Part shown: positions 40,219 to 47,977 of the stretch, one piece after another
How positions within the stretch are numbered: position 1 is the stretch's first letter
Layout of the letters: the number at the start of each line of letters is the position of its first letter
DNA from: Thermocaproicibacter sp036260805
GTDB lineage: Bacteria; Bacillota; Clostridia; Oscillospirales; Acutalibacteraceae
Reading direction: 5' to 3'
NCBI GenBank assembly: GCA_036260805.1
Contig: DATALZ010000035.1
Location: forward strand, 1-48,193
DNA: 48,193 bases
Translations under genes and position numbers: made by a program
Notes under the pieces: generated by a model
What the model was told of the DNA's origin: nothing
Databases searched by the model: none
Seen by the model: only the letters and a program-made list of their open reading frames with translations

Positions 40219-41304
40219 TCAGAATTTAACAGGATTTGAGGAAAGATATTTCTTAACCATAAGCGCTACTTTGAATACGATGGCGTCTTCAAATTCGCGC
40301 AGATCCAGGCCGGTAATCTTCTTGATTTTCTCAAGGCGATATACGAGCGTATTGCGGTGAACAAACAGCTTGCGGGATGTTTCCGAAACATTCAAGTTGT
40401 TTTCGAAGAAGCGCTGAATGGTGAACAGAGTTTCGTGGTCGAGGGAATCAATGGAACCGCGCTTGAAGACTTCTTTCAGGAATGCTTCGCAGAGTGTAGT
40501 CGGCAGCTGATAAATCAGGCGGGCAATGCCGAGGTTGTCGTAGCTGACAATTGCGCGTTCGGTGTCGAACACTTTGCCGACTTCCAGCGCAACCTGTGCT
40601 TCCTTGAAGGAGCGCGCGAGGTCTTTAATTCCGGTAACGATGGTGCCGATACCGATAACGCAGTGGGTATAAAATTCGCTGCTGAGGGTATCCACAATCG
40701 AGCCCGCGAGCTTGTCGAGGTCTTTCGCTTCAATCCCCTGGCGAATTTCCTTTACCAAAGCGATGTCGGTCTCGTTGATATTTATAATAAAATCCTTGTT
40801 TTTATCCGGGAACAGGTTCTGCACCACGTCGTAGGCGGAAATATCCGACTTGTTCGTAACCTTAATCAGCAAGCAGACGCGGCTGACATCGGCATTGAAC
40901 CGGAGTTCCCTTGCCTTCAGGTAAATATCTCCCGGCAGAATATTGTCGAGAATTACATTCTTGATAAAGTTACTGCGGTCGTATTTTTCATCGTAATACT
41001 GTTTGATGCTGCTGAGCGAAACCGCCAACAAAGAAGCGTAACGGCCCGCTTCGGGGTCGCTGCCGGAAACAAACACAGCGTATTCCGGGCGCGGACGATT
41101 TCCGAAAGATTTATAAGTGTATCCGTTTACAACAAAAGTACCCGGCGAAACAAAAGCCTCGGTGGTAATGTTGTCGTTAACTTCGCCGATACGGCCAAGC
41201 TCGCTGCAAGCAATAATGACAGACGTTTCATCAACTACACCGATTGTTCTGTCGATGGCGTCCCGCATTTGGTGAATCACACCCTGAAATAGCCTGTTAG
41301 ACAT
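40219..41304 (-). CDS. PucR/CdaR-type transcriptional regulator
   Basis: 361 residues. The N-terminal part (about 1-115) resembles the CdaR sugar-diacid recognition domain. A GGDEF-like or PucR middle region (about 135-265) follows, and the C-terminal PucR helix-turn-helix (FFENNLNVSETSRKLFVHRN, then TLVYRLEKIKKITGLDLREF) is diagnostic. Regulators of this type control uptake or use of carboxylates and other carbon sources; no such genes lie beside it, so the target is unknown. GAGGGAG precedes the ATG. Confidence 0.9.
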   Translation of the reverse strand: MSNRLFQGVIHQMRDAIDRTIGVVDETSVIIACSELGRIGEVNDNITTEAFVSPGTFVVNGYTYKSFGNRPRPEYAVFVSGSDPEAGRYASLLAVSLSSIKQYYDEKYDRSNFIKNVILDNILPGDIYLKARELRFNADVSRVCLLIKVTNKSDISAYDVVQNLFPDKNKDFIININETDIALVKEIRQGIEAKDLDKLAGSIVDTLSSEFYTHCVIGIGTIVTGIKDLARSFKEAQVALEVGKVFDTERAIVSYDNLGIARLIYQLPTTLCEAFLKEVFKRGSIDSLDHETLFTIQRFFENNLNVSETSRKLFVHRNTLVYRLEKIKKITGLDLREFEDAIVFKVALMVKKYLSSNPVKF

Positions 41305-41370
41305 GGTGGCACTCCCTCACTTTATCGAATTATATATTAAAAAATCAATTTATACTAAGGTCTATGATAC

Positions 41371-41399
41371 ATTCTACATAAATTTGGTGAGAATTTCAA
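41371..41399 (-). promoter_or_regulatory. Promoter of the PucR/CdaR-type regulator
   Basis: On the minus strand TTGAAA (41394-41399) and TAGAAT (41371-41376) are 17 bases apart, with about 60 bases of leader. A second TATAAT lies closer to the gene but has no good -35. Confidence 0.65.
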
Positions 41400-41533
41400 C
41401 CGTCTTTTCTATATTATATAAAATTATTCTTAAAAAATGTTTCGCACTTTTTTATTCATTATGGCAAAAATATATGTTTTTTCGCATCACGGTGTTCTTT
41501 AATACGCAAAAGGCACGGACTTTGCCATATGTG

Positions 41534-41555
41534 AAAAAGCGGAACAGCTAGCCGC
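41534..41555 (-). terminator. Possible short terminator of the ATPase gene
   Basis: GCGG (41539-41542) pairs with CCGC (41552-41555); on the minus strand TTTTTC follows. The stem is only 4 bp and overlaps the stop codon, so efficiency is doubtful. Confidence 0.35.
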
Positions 41556-42297
41556 CGTCCCGCATCAATTCGTTTAATATGTTTTTGTAATCATTCAGAA
41601 AACGTTTCGTCAGCAGGAAATTTTCCGTCTTCTCATATTCAACCTGCCGGATTCCCGTTTCGGAAAGCGCGTAGATCGTGCTGCCCGGGTAAGCCGTAAG
41701 GATCGGAGAATGGGTCGCAATAATAAACTGCGAATCCTGCTTTACAAGCTGATGAATCCTGCACAGCATGGCAAGCTGCCTCTGCGGCGACAGCGCCGCT
41801 TCCGGTTCGTCAAAAAGATACAGTCCATGCCCGCGCAGTCGATTGTTCAGCAATGCAAAAAAGCTTTCTCCATGAGAGCGTCCGTGCAGCGGCCCGCCGT
41901 AACTGTACTCAAGTTTCGGAGCAGGCGCGTTGATTTTATCCAGTTCCTCAATATTTGTCGCAACGTTGTAAAAGCTCTCCGCCCGAAGGAAATAGCCGTC
42001 GTGCGAGTGGCGAATCCCGCGAATCACCAGCAGATAATCGCTCAGGCATGACTCGGTGTGGCAGGTGGAGAAGTTGAAATTACGGCTCCCGCCTTCCGCA
42101 TTAAACCCGCTGCTCACGGCGATTGCCTCAATCAGCGTTGATTTTCCGGAACCGTTCTCTCCAACAAGGAACGTAACCTGCGGATTCAGAACAAGCTCAT
42201 GAAGTTCCCGAACCGCGGGAATATTAAACGGGTATTTTTCAAAATTTTCGATCCTATCCCGTTTGAGTAGGATTTTGTTCAGAAATTGCTCCTGCAT
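41548..42297 (-). CDS. AAA family ATPase (OLD/RecF-like, COG3910 type)
   Basis: 249 residues. An ABC-type head domain: Walker A VGENGSGKST (near the N-terminus), a signature-like region (SYGGPLHGRSHGESFFAL), Walker B GLYLFDEPEAALS and the switch histidine in IATHSPIL. There is no long coiled coil and no TOPRIM nuclease domain, so this is the compact stand-alone form. Such ATPases occur near regulators and in some defence systems, but here there is no nuclease partner. It follows a SARP-type regulator by 21 bases and is probably co-transcribed. Confidence 0.9.
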   Translation of the reverse strand: MQEQFLNKILLKRDRIENFEKYPFNIPAVRELHELVLNPQVTFLVGENGSGKSTLIEAIAVSSGFNAEGGSRNFNFSTCHTESCLSDYLLVIRGIRHSHDGYFLRAESFYNVATNIEELDKINAPAPKLEYSYGGPLHGRSHGESFFALLNNRLRGHGLYLFDEPEAALSPQRQLAMLCRIHQLVKQDSQFIIATHSPILTAYPGSTIYALSETGIRQVEYEKTENFLLTKRFLNDYKNILNELMRDGG

Positions 42298-42318
42298 AAA
42301 GCGCGCCGTCCCTCAATC

Positions 42319-43521
42319 TCAGGTCAGTGAACTGATTTCGGTGGAGAGCCGGATGTCGTCGCGCCGGCAGCTGAACCGAAACCGCTTTTCAATTCGCTGG
42401 ATGATCCGCTGCGCATCCTCAAATGTAACAATCGGCAGCATTGCGATAAACTGAACGCTGCTGTAAGACGCTACAATATCCGCCCTGCGCAGGCTGACCA
42501 GGATAGCGTCGTGCAGCTTTTCTACCGCGTTCTGCGAATTGTCCGGATCAATCACCGAGCCATCCGGGTTGCAAAGCGTAAACATGACCAGAAGCAGAGA
42601 TTCCCCTGTGCGGGTCGCCATACGAAGCTGAATCCTGCATACGGATCTGAAAATATCGTAATCACAGTAGAAGGCACCCTTCGCGTCTCCTTCTTCCTTC
42701 AGGTCTTTTATAACCTTGGAGATATCCGTCTCCGCCTTATCGCCGTTGTTGATCATTTCCTGGTAATAATTCTGCAGCGATGCAGATATGTCCACGCAGA
42801 ACTGCCTGTAAAACAGATCTTTTGCAAAGTGATAGTGGTTAAAGGCATCGCTCCTGCGACCGCCGTAAACATACGATTTTAGCAACAGACGGTGCAGGGT
42901 CACCTCATAAGGCAGGTAACCAAGCGCATTTTTGCAAATTTCCGCAGCGTCGTCATATCGGCTCTGCTTGTATAAAATTTCACAGCTTTTTTCAACGCAG
43001 TCCTGATAAATCTCCGCAAAATCAGAAGCTTCGATTACCACCCAGCCGCTGTAGGAAGATTTCTGCAGAAAATTCCCTTTGTACAGCGCAATGGCGTCCT
43101 GATAAGCCTGAATCCGCTCTTCATCGGACGAAGACTTGTCGTCCCCGCGGCGGTAGCACTCCATAAAGCGCTCTGAATCAATTTCACATTCAAACTGATT
43201 GTTCCATTGATATGTATCGTTTTCAAAAAGAATAAACTGCGCGACCGCACTGCCTGAAAGGTCTTTCAGCAGGGTACGGGCGCGGTAAACAAGATTCTTG
43301 AGCGCATTTTTAGGGTCCCCGCACGGATTGCCGTTCCACAATTCCGAAATCAGCAGATCAACTGGGGTAGTGTGAAACCGATGTGCTAGCAGATACTGAA
43401 TCAGAAGCCACACTCGTTTTGTGTTGCCCTTAAAATCTGCTTCTCTTTTTCCGTTGATTGTCATTGAAAATTCGCCGAACATATTTACCTGTATTTTTAA
43501 ATTATTCCCTTTGCCGCGCAA
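42319..43521 (-). CDS. SARP/BTAD-type regulator with degenerate GGDEF-like C-terminus
   Basis: 400 residues. The N-terminal winged helix (about 8-100, IQVNMFGEFSMTINGK, LLIQYLLAHRF) is of the SARP class. A bacterial transcriptional activation domain of TPR-like helices follows (about 105-255, with YKGNFLQKSSYSGWV, CKNALGYLPYEVTLHRLLL). The C-terminal part (about 280-395) has the spacing of a GGDEF domain, but where GGDEF should stand it reads SYSSVQF (RRADIVASYSSVQFIAMLP), so it should not make cyclic-di-GMP. The start is TTG at 43521 with AAGGGGGG upstream; an ATG 13 codons in is the alternative. It is followed by an ATPase gene. Confidence 0.85.
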   Translation of the reverse strand: MRGKGNNLKIQVNMFGEFSMTINGKREADFKGNTKRVWLLIQYLLAHRFHTTPVDLLISELWNGNPCGDPKNALKNLVYRARTLLKDLSGSAVAQFILFENDTYQWNNQFECEIDSERFMECYRRGDDKSSSDEERIQAYQDAIALYKGNFLQKSSYSGWVVIEASDFAEIYQDCVEKSCEILYKQSRYDDAAEICKNALGYLPYEVTLHRLLLKSYVYGGRRSDAFNHYHFAKDLFYRQFCVDISASLQNYYQEMINNGDKAETDISKVIKDLKEEGDAKGAFYCDYDIFRSVCRIQLRMATRTGESLLLVMFTLCNPDGSVIDPDNSQNAVEKLHDAILVSLRRADIVASYSSVQFIAMLPIVTFEDAQRIIQRIEKRFRFSCRRDDIRLSTEISSLT

Positions 43522-43564
43522 CTGGAACCCCCCTTTCGTTCTAAAACGCCTTTATAACTCACAG

Positions 43565-43593
43565 ATTTTAACACGGATTTATAGAATTTACAA
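43565..43593 (-). promoter_or_regulatory. Promoter of the SARP-type regulator
   Basis: On the minus strand TTGTAA (43588-43593) and TAAAAT (43565-43570) are 17 bases apart, about 44 bases before the TTG start. Confidence 0.65.
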
Positions 43594-43789
43594 TATGTCC
43601 ACCGAAGTAAATTTGTCTAAATTGGATAATTATTTCTTCAATCGTCATATTCTGGCAACAAAATCCAGCTTGTTGAAAAAACAGCTGGCTGAGGTTTCCA
43701 TAAGCAGGGAATTCTTCCCTTCGAACGGTGCGAAAGAGATTTGCAGCGTTCAAGTTTTTGGGGGATGTTCCAACGGTTATTAGCCGTAT

Positions 43790-43835
43790 AAAAAGAAAAA
43801 TCACAATTTGTACAATACACATCTGTACAAATTGT
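43790..43835 (-). terminator. Intrinsic terminator of nrdD-nrdG
   Basis: A perfect 12-bp stem: ACAATTTGTACA (43803-43814) with TGTACAAATTGT (43824-43835), nine-base loop. On the minus strand GATTTTTCTTTTT follows; on the + strand AGATTTTTC follows, so it can work both ways. It lies 30 bases past the nrdG stop. Confidence 0.85.
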
Positions 43836-43864
43836 AGATTTTTCTTTACATTCAGCACTTAAGT

Positions 43865-44371
43865 CTATGTTACGTCTGCTTCAACAATCTGGCCGAGCCG
43901 CCGCGTTTCGTTCAAGTCGATCACACGCTGATTGCGGCTGCCGCGGAACCGAAGGGTAAGATCCTTTTGCGCAAGGATAAAGGGCCCGTCAATCAGAATA
44001 TCCGTTTGTTCCAGCAGCGCGTTGACCGCCGGGTCGTCTTTTTTGAGCAGGTCTTCGTACAGATAACCGGTAAAGGTTGTAACATCCAGCCCGCGTTCAT
44101 GCGCCATGCGCCCGAGCTCTGCCAGCGGAGCAGGCTGGCAGAAAGGTTCGCCGCCGCTGAAAGTTACGCCTTTCAGCAGGGGGTTTTCGCAGATTTCGGA
44201 AAACATCGTCTGGATATCCGCAGTCTTCCCTCCGTCAAACGGATGGGTCTGCGGGTTATGGCAGCCGGGGCAGTTGTGGGGACATCCCTGGGTAAAAACG
44301 ACATAGCGGAACCCTCTGCCGTCCACAATGGACTCTGGCTCTACGCCGCTGATTCGCAGTTTATACTCCAT
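43865..44371 (-). CDS. nrdG: Anaerobic ribonucleotide reductase activating protein (radical SAM)
   Basis: 168 residues. The radical-SAM cluster motif CxxxCxxC is C30, C34, C37 in QGCPHNCPGCHNP, followed by the SAM-binding GVTFSGGEPF. It installs the glycyl radical on NrdD. Its start overlaps the nrdD stop by 11 bases, so the two are coupled. Confidence 0.97.
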   Translation of the reverse strand: MEYKLRISGVEPESIVDGRGFRYVVFTQGCPHNCPGCHNPQTHPFDGGKTADIQTMFSEICENPLLKGVTFSGGEPFCQPAPLAELGRMAHERGLDVTTFTGYLYEDLLKKDDPAVNALLEQTDILIDGPFILAQKDLTLRFRGSRNQRVIDLNETRRLGQIVEADVT

Positions 44372-46694
44372 GCTTTACGCGGTCCCGTTCTTCCGCCCGT
44401 TTTGCGTCGTTCCAGCGATCCATGGTGCCGACAAGGTAGCCCGTGATGCGGCGGATGCGTTCAAATTTCGGGCCGTCTTCTGTTTCTTTGCGGTGGCATT
44501 TCGGGCATTCGTTGTCGATGATTCCGTTGAACCCGCACAACGGGTCGCGGTCCACCGGATGGTTCACGGCGCCGTAGCCGATTCCGTTTTCCTTCATGCA
44601 GCGGACGACCGCCTCAAACGCTTCGAGGTTCTTAGTGGTGTCGCCGTCCAGCTCAACATAGCTGATATGCCCGGCGTTGGTGAGCGCGTGGTACGGAGCT
44701 TCCAGCTTGATTTTACGGAACGCCTGAATGGGGTAGTACACCGGCACATGGAATGAGTTCGTATAATACTCGCGGTCGGTTACGCCCGGAATCACACCGT
44801 ACTTTACCTTGTCGATTCTTACGAACCGGCCGGAAAGGCCCTCCGCGGGAGTAGCCAGCAGGGTGAAGTTAAGGCCCGTCTTTTCGGACTCCTCATCCAT
44901 GCGTTTGCGCATATGGCCGATGATTTCGAGGCCGAGCTTCTGGCTTTCTTCGCTCTCGCCGTGATGTTTGCCGGTCAAAGCCTTCAGCGCTTCCGCAAGG
45001 CCGATAAAGCCGCAGCTCAATGTGCCGTGCTTCAGCACTTCTTCCACACTGTCTGAATAATTGAGCTTTTCGCTGTCGATCCACACACCCTGACCCATGA
45101 GGAACGGATAGTTGTAGACCTTTTTGGAGCACTGAATCTTGAAACGGTGCAGCAACTGGCGGATAACGAGGTCGATGCGGTCATCCAGAAGCTTGTAGAA
45201 TTTTTTCACGCTGCCCTTTGCTTCAATGCCGATGCGCGGCAGATTGATTGAAGTAAAGCTCAGGTTTCCGCGGCCGCAGGTAACCTCGCGGTTTTTATCG
45301 TGCACATTGCCCATAACGCGGGTGCGGCATCCCATATAAGCGACTTCGGAATCGTAGTCGCCGGGCTTGTAGTACTGCAGATTGTACGGAGCGTCAAGGA
45401 AACTGAAATTCGGGAACAGACGCTTGGCGCTGACGCGGATGGCAAGTTTGAACAGGTCGTAGTTGGGGTCTCCCGGATTATAATTGACGCCCTCCTTGAC
45501 CTTGAAAATCTGAACCGGGAAGATGGGGGTTTCGCCCTCGCCGAGACCCGCCTCGGTGGCAAGAAGAAGATTCTTTATGGCCATGCGGCCTTCCGGCGAC
45601 GTGTCCGTGCCGTAATTCAGCGAGCTGAACGGAACCTGTGCACCCGCGCGGGAGTTCATGGTGTTCAGGTTATGCACAAGAGCTTCCATGGACTGGAACG
45701 TGGTGCGGTCGGTAATTGACGTTGCACTGCTAACGGCAAATTTATGCGCTTTTTCCGCTTCTTTCACGGAGATGTCCTCGTAACCGCCGCTGCGCTGGTG
45801 CTCCGGCAGATAGCTAACAACCTTTTTGCCGTATTCTTCCACCGTATTCATGGTAACGTCTTTTCCGACATCTTTCTTCACGGCTTCCACCAAAGCTTTG
45901 GTGTCTTCCGCTTTCATGCTGTGAGTAACCTCGAAAAACTTTGCAAGCTCCTGAAAATATGCCCTGCGGAAGGTTTTGCCGACGCCGGGAGCCATGCAGT
46001 AGTCAAAATTCGGGATACTCTGCCCGCCGTGCATTTCGTTCTGGTTGGCCTGAATGGCGATGCACGCCAGAGCAGTATAGGAGCTGATATCCTGCGGCTC
46101 GCGGAGCGTTCCGTGGCCGGTGCAGAAACCGTTTTTGAACAGTTTGAGCAAATCAATCTGGCAGCAGGTTTCGGTAAGCATGTAAAAATCCTGGTCGTGG
46201 ATATGGATATCGCCGTTAATATGAGCGGCTGCGATATCCTTCGGCAGGATGTAGTTGTTGATGAAATACTTGGAGCCTTCGGAACCGTATTTGAGCATGG
46301 TTCCCATGGCGGTATCGGCGTCGATGTTGGCGTTCTCGCGTTTCAGGTCGACGTCTTTCGCGTCGCGGAAGGTAAGCTGGCGGTAAATGTCCATCAGGTC
46401 GCCCTCAGCCTGGCGCATTTTCGCATGTTCCGCGCGGTAAAGGATGTACGCCTTGGCGGTTTTGGCGTAATCGTGCGAAATCAGCCGCTCTTCCACTGCG
46501 TCCTGAACCTGCTCCACGGTGGGAACCTTGTCCCCGGCAACCCGGTCGGCAACCTCCTTTGTCAGCTTGTCCAGCACAGAGTCGGAAATCGTTTCGTCCT
46601 GAACCGCACGGTTCGCACGGGATATTGCATTCCGGATTTTCCCTGCGTCGAAATCGACCACCGCGCCGTTTCGCTTTTTAATTTTTGCTGTCAT
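44361..46694 (-). CDS. nrdD: Anaerobic ribonucleoside-triphosphate reductase (class III)
   Basis: 777 residues. An N-terminal ATP-cone (MTAKIKKRNGAVVDFDAGKI, about 1-95) for allosteric control is followed by the ten-stranded barrel and the C-terminal glycyl-radical site RRITGYLVGT (probable radical G752). Makes deoxynucleotides without oxygen. The C-terminal metal site has C720, C730 and C733, but the position of the first usual cysteine is D717 (RDPLCG rather than CxxCG), so it is a variant zinc site. GGGAG lies eight bases before the ATG. A strong promoter with a large palindrome lies upstream. Confidence 0.97.
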   Translation of the reverse strand: MTAKIKKRNGAVVDFDAGKIRNAISRANRAVQDETISDSVLDKLTKEVADRVAGDKVPTVEQVQDAVEERLISHDYAKTAKAYILYRAEHAKMRQAEGDLMDIYRQLTFRDAKDVDLKRENANIDADTAMGTMLKYGSEGSKYFINNYILPKDIAAAHINGDIHIHDQDFYMLTETCCQIDLLKLFKNGFCTGHGTLREPQDISSYTALACIAIQANQNEMHGGQSIPNFDYCMAPGVGKTFRRAYFQELAKFFEVTHSMKAEDTKALVEAVKKDVGKDVTMNTVEEYGKKVVSYLPEHQRSGGYEDISVKEAEKAHKFAVSSATSITDRTTFQSMEALVHNLNTMNSRAGAQVPFSSLNYGTDTSPEGRMAIKNLLLATEAGLGEGETPIFPVQIFKVKEGVNYNPGDPNYDLFKLAIRVSAKRLFPNFSFLDAPYNLQYYKPGDYDSEVAYMGCRTRVMGNVHDKNREVTCGRGNLSFTSINLPRIGIEAKGSVKKFYKLLDDRIDLVIRQLLHRFKIQCSKKVYNYPFLMGQGVWIDSEKLNYSDSVEEVLKHGTLSCGFIGLAEALKALTGKHHGESEESQKLGLEIIGHMRKRMDEESEKTGLNFTLLATPAEGLSGRFVRIDKVKYGVIPGVTDREYYTNSFHVPVYYPIQAFRKIKLEAPYHALTNAGHISYVELDGDTTKNLEAFEAVVRCMKENGIGYGAVNHPVDRDPLCGFNGIIDNECPKCHRKETEDGPKFERIRRITGYLVGTMDRWNDAKRAEERDRVKHGV

Positions 46695-46768
46695 TCAACA
46701 AACTCCCTTTCCCGTTTTACATCTATCGTAAAAGAGGCTATTTTTGTCCATGCCGAATTAACCGCCGG

Positions 46769-46789
46769 GGCCAATCTTTCCCATTGGCC
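46769..46789 (-). other. Hairpin in the nrdD leader
   Basis: GGCCAAT (46769-46775) and ATTGGCC (46783-46789) form a perfect 7-bp stem with a seven-base loop, within the predicted nrdD 5' untranslated region, about 35 bases after the start site. There is no T-run. Confidence 0.5.
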
Positions 46790-46795
46790 AAAGCA

Positions 46796-46838
46796 GTGCG
46801 GTATAATCTGAATAAGAACAATTGAGATTATACCGCAC
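46796..46838. promoter_or_regulatory. 43-base palindrome over the nrdD promoter start (candidate operator)
   Basis: GTGCGGTATAATCT (46796-46809) and AGATTATACCGCAC (46825-46838) are perfect 14-bp inverted arms around a 15-base centre. The right arm contains the nrdD -10 box and the predicted start site falls in the centre, so a bound protein would repress; in RNA only the left arm would be transcribed. It is not an obvious NrdR box pair. Confidence 0.6.
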
Positions 46839-46855
46839 CGTTATTGAAAAGTCAA
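46827..46855 (-). promoter_or_regulatory. Promoter of nrdD-nrdG
   Basis: On the minus strand TTGACT (46850-46855) and TATAAT (46827-46832) are 17 bases apart, a near-consensus sigma-A promoter. Transcription would start near 46820, leaving about 125 bases of leader. Confidence 0.85.
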
Positions 46856-46882
46856 CTAGATTTTGGATTATTTTTATTTTTG

Positions 46883-46900
46883 TATACTACATATGGTATA
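46883..46900. promoter_or_regulatory. TATAC-N8-GTATA dyad upstream of the nrdD promoter
   Basis: TATAC (46883-46887) and GTATA (46896-46900) form an 18-bp dyad about 28 bases upstream of the -35 box. It could be a regulator site or AT-rich chance; no family is assigned. Confidence 0.25.
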
Positions 46901-46923
46901 TTAATAAGTGGCTGTTAAAACGG

Positions 46924-47937
46924 TCAGCCCACAATTGCATCAATTGCCTTCAGCTCATCGCTTGTAAAATCCAGATTTTGCAGGCATTTTGCGTTCTCAT
47001 CAAGCTGTTCCGGAGAACTTGCTCCAATCAAAACGCTTGCCATTGTCTTCTCGCGAAGGACCCAGCTTAACGCCATCTGAGCCATGGTCTGCCCGCGCTT
47101 TTTGGCAATTTCACCCAGCTTTGAAACCTGATTGACTAGCTCGGGCGTAATGCCGTCTTTGTTCAGGAAGAACGATTTGCCGGATGCGCGCGAACCTTCC
47201 GGAATACCGTGGTTATATTTGCCGGTCAGGCGGCCCTGAGCCAGAGGACTGAACGCCGTCATGCCGAAGCCGCTCTTCTCGGCGGTTTTGAACAGACCCA
47301 GTCTTTCCACGCCGCGGTCCAGCATATTGTAGCGGGACTGGCAGATGAGGCAGTGTACGCCCATTCCTGCAAGGATTTTTACGGCTTTTTCCGCCATTTC
47401 GGGGCTATAGTTGGAGATGCCAACATAAAGGGCCTTGCCGCTCTTCACCGCGGTTGCCAGAGCGCCCATGGTCTCTTCCAGCGGAGTGTTTGGGTCCATG
47501 CGGTGGTGGTAGAAAATATCCACATAATCCAGCCCCATGCGTTTGAGGCTCTGGTCAAGGCTCGCAAGAAGATATTTGCGCGAACCCCAGTCTCCGTAAG
47601 GGCCCGGCCACATGGTGTACCCGGCTTTTGTGGTAATGAGCATCTCGTCACGGTAAGGGCGCATGTCCTCTTCCATCAGGCGGCCCATGGTTTCTTCGGC
47701 TGCGCCAATCGGCGGGCCGTAGTTATTGGCGAGATCAAACACCGTAATGCCGAGGTCGAACGCATGGCGCACGATTGCCCGGCAGTTTTCGTAGTTGTCG
47801 TACCCGCCGAAGTTCTGCCAGAGGCCAAGGGAAATTGCGCTCATTTTCAGGCCGCTTTTCCCCACGGCGCGGTACTGCATTTTTTCGTAACGTGTTTCAT
47901 CCGGAATATATGGTGCAATGATGTTTTGACGCTGCAT
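46924..47937 (-). CDS. Aldo/keto reductase, YghZ/Gpr-type (L-glyceraldehyde 3-phosphate reductase family)
   Basis: 337 residues from the ATG at 47937 (GGAAGG nine bases upstream; an ATG at 47946 sits against the site). The AKR catalytic set is visible: D and Y in FDLANNYGPP, K in TTKAGY, H in DIFYHHRMD; the NADPH segment is SVLIGASSPEQL. MWPGPYG and GSRKYLLASLDQSLKRMGL are typical of the E. coli YghZ branch, which reduces L-glyceraldehyde 3-phosphate and methylglyoxal. The physiological substrate here is inferred. It lies 40 bases after an HxlR-type gene on the same strand and may be under its control. Confidence 0.93.
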   Translation of the reverse strand: MQRQNIIAPYIPDETRYEKMQYRAVGKSGLKMSAISLGLWQNFGGYDNYENCRAIVRHAFDLGITVFDLANNYGPPIGAAEETMGRLMEEDMRPYRDEMLITTKAGYTMWPGPYGDWGSRKYLLASLDQSLKRMGLDYVDIFYHHRMDPNTPLEETMGALATAVKSGKALYVGISNYSPEMAEKAVKILAGMGVHCLICQSRYNMLDRGVERLGLFKTAEKSGFGMTAFSPLAQGRLTGKYNHGIPEGSRASGKSFFLNKDGITPELVNQVSKLGEIAKKRGQTMAQMALSWVLREKTMASVLIGASSPEQLDENAKCLQNLDFTSDELKAIDAIVG

Positions 47938-47977
47938 ACAAATCATCCTTCCCTTCTGTATCCATCCGGCACAAAAA

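Larger units (their letters stand above)
43522..43864. other. 343-base gap between nrdG and the SARP-type gene
   Basis: It holds the SARP promoter (43565-43593) and the nrdG terminator (43790-43835). Between them is AT-rich sequence with no ribosome-binding-site-supported gene on either strand. Confidence 0.6.

Noticed and set aside
41303..41551. 82-residue + strand frame upstream of the PucR-type gene
   Set aside because: It covers that gene's promoter, is very AT-rich with no ribosome binding site, and reads as chance aromatic-rich sequence.
43595..43783. 62-codon + strand frame starting MSTEVNLSKLDNYFF
   Set aside because: No ribosome binding site before the ATG, it overlaps the oppositely directed SARP promoter, and no recognisable family; probably chance in AT-rich DNA.
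43568..43858. 96-residue minus-strand frame downstream of nrdG
   Set aside because: It runs through the strong bidirectional nrdG terminator and has no ribosome binding site; judged non-coding.
46796..46838. Calling the nrdD palindrome a terminator of the aldo/keto reductase gene
   Set aside because: There is no T-run after the stem on the minus strand and the arm contains a well-spaced -10 box for nrdD.
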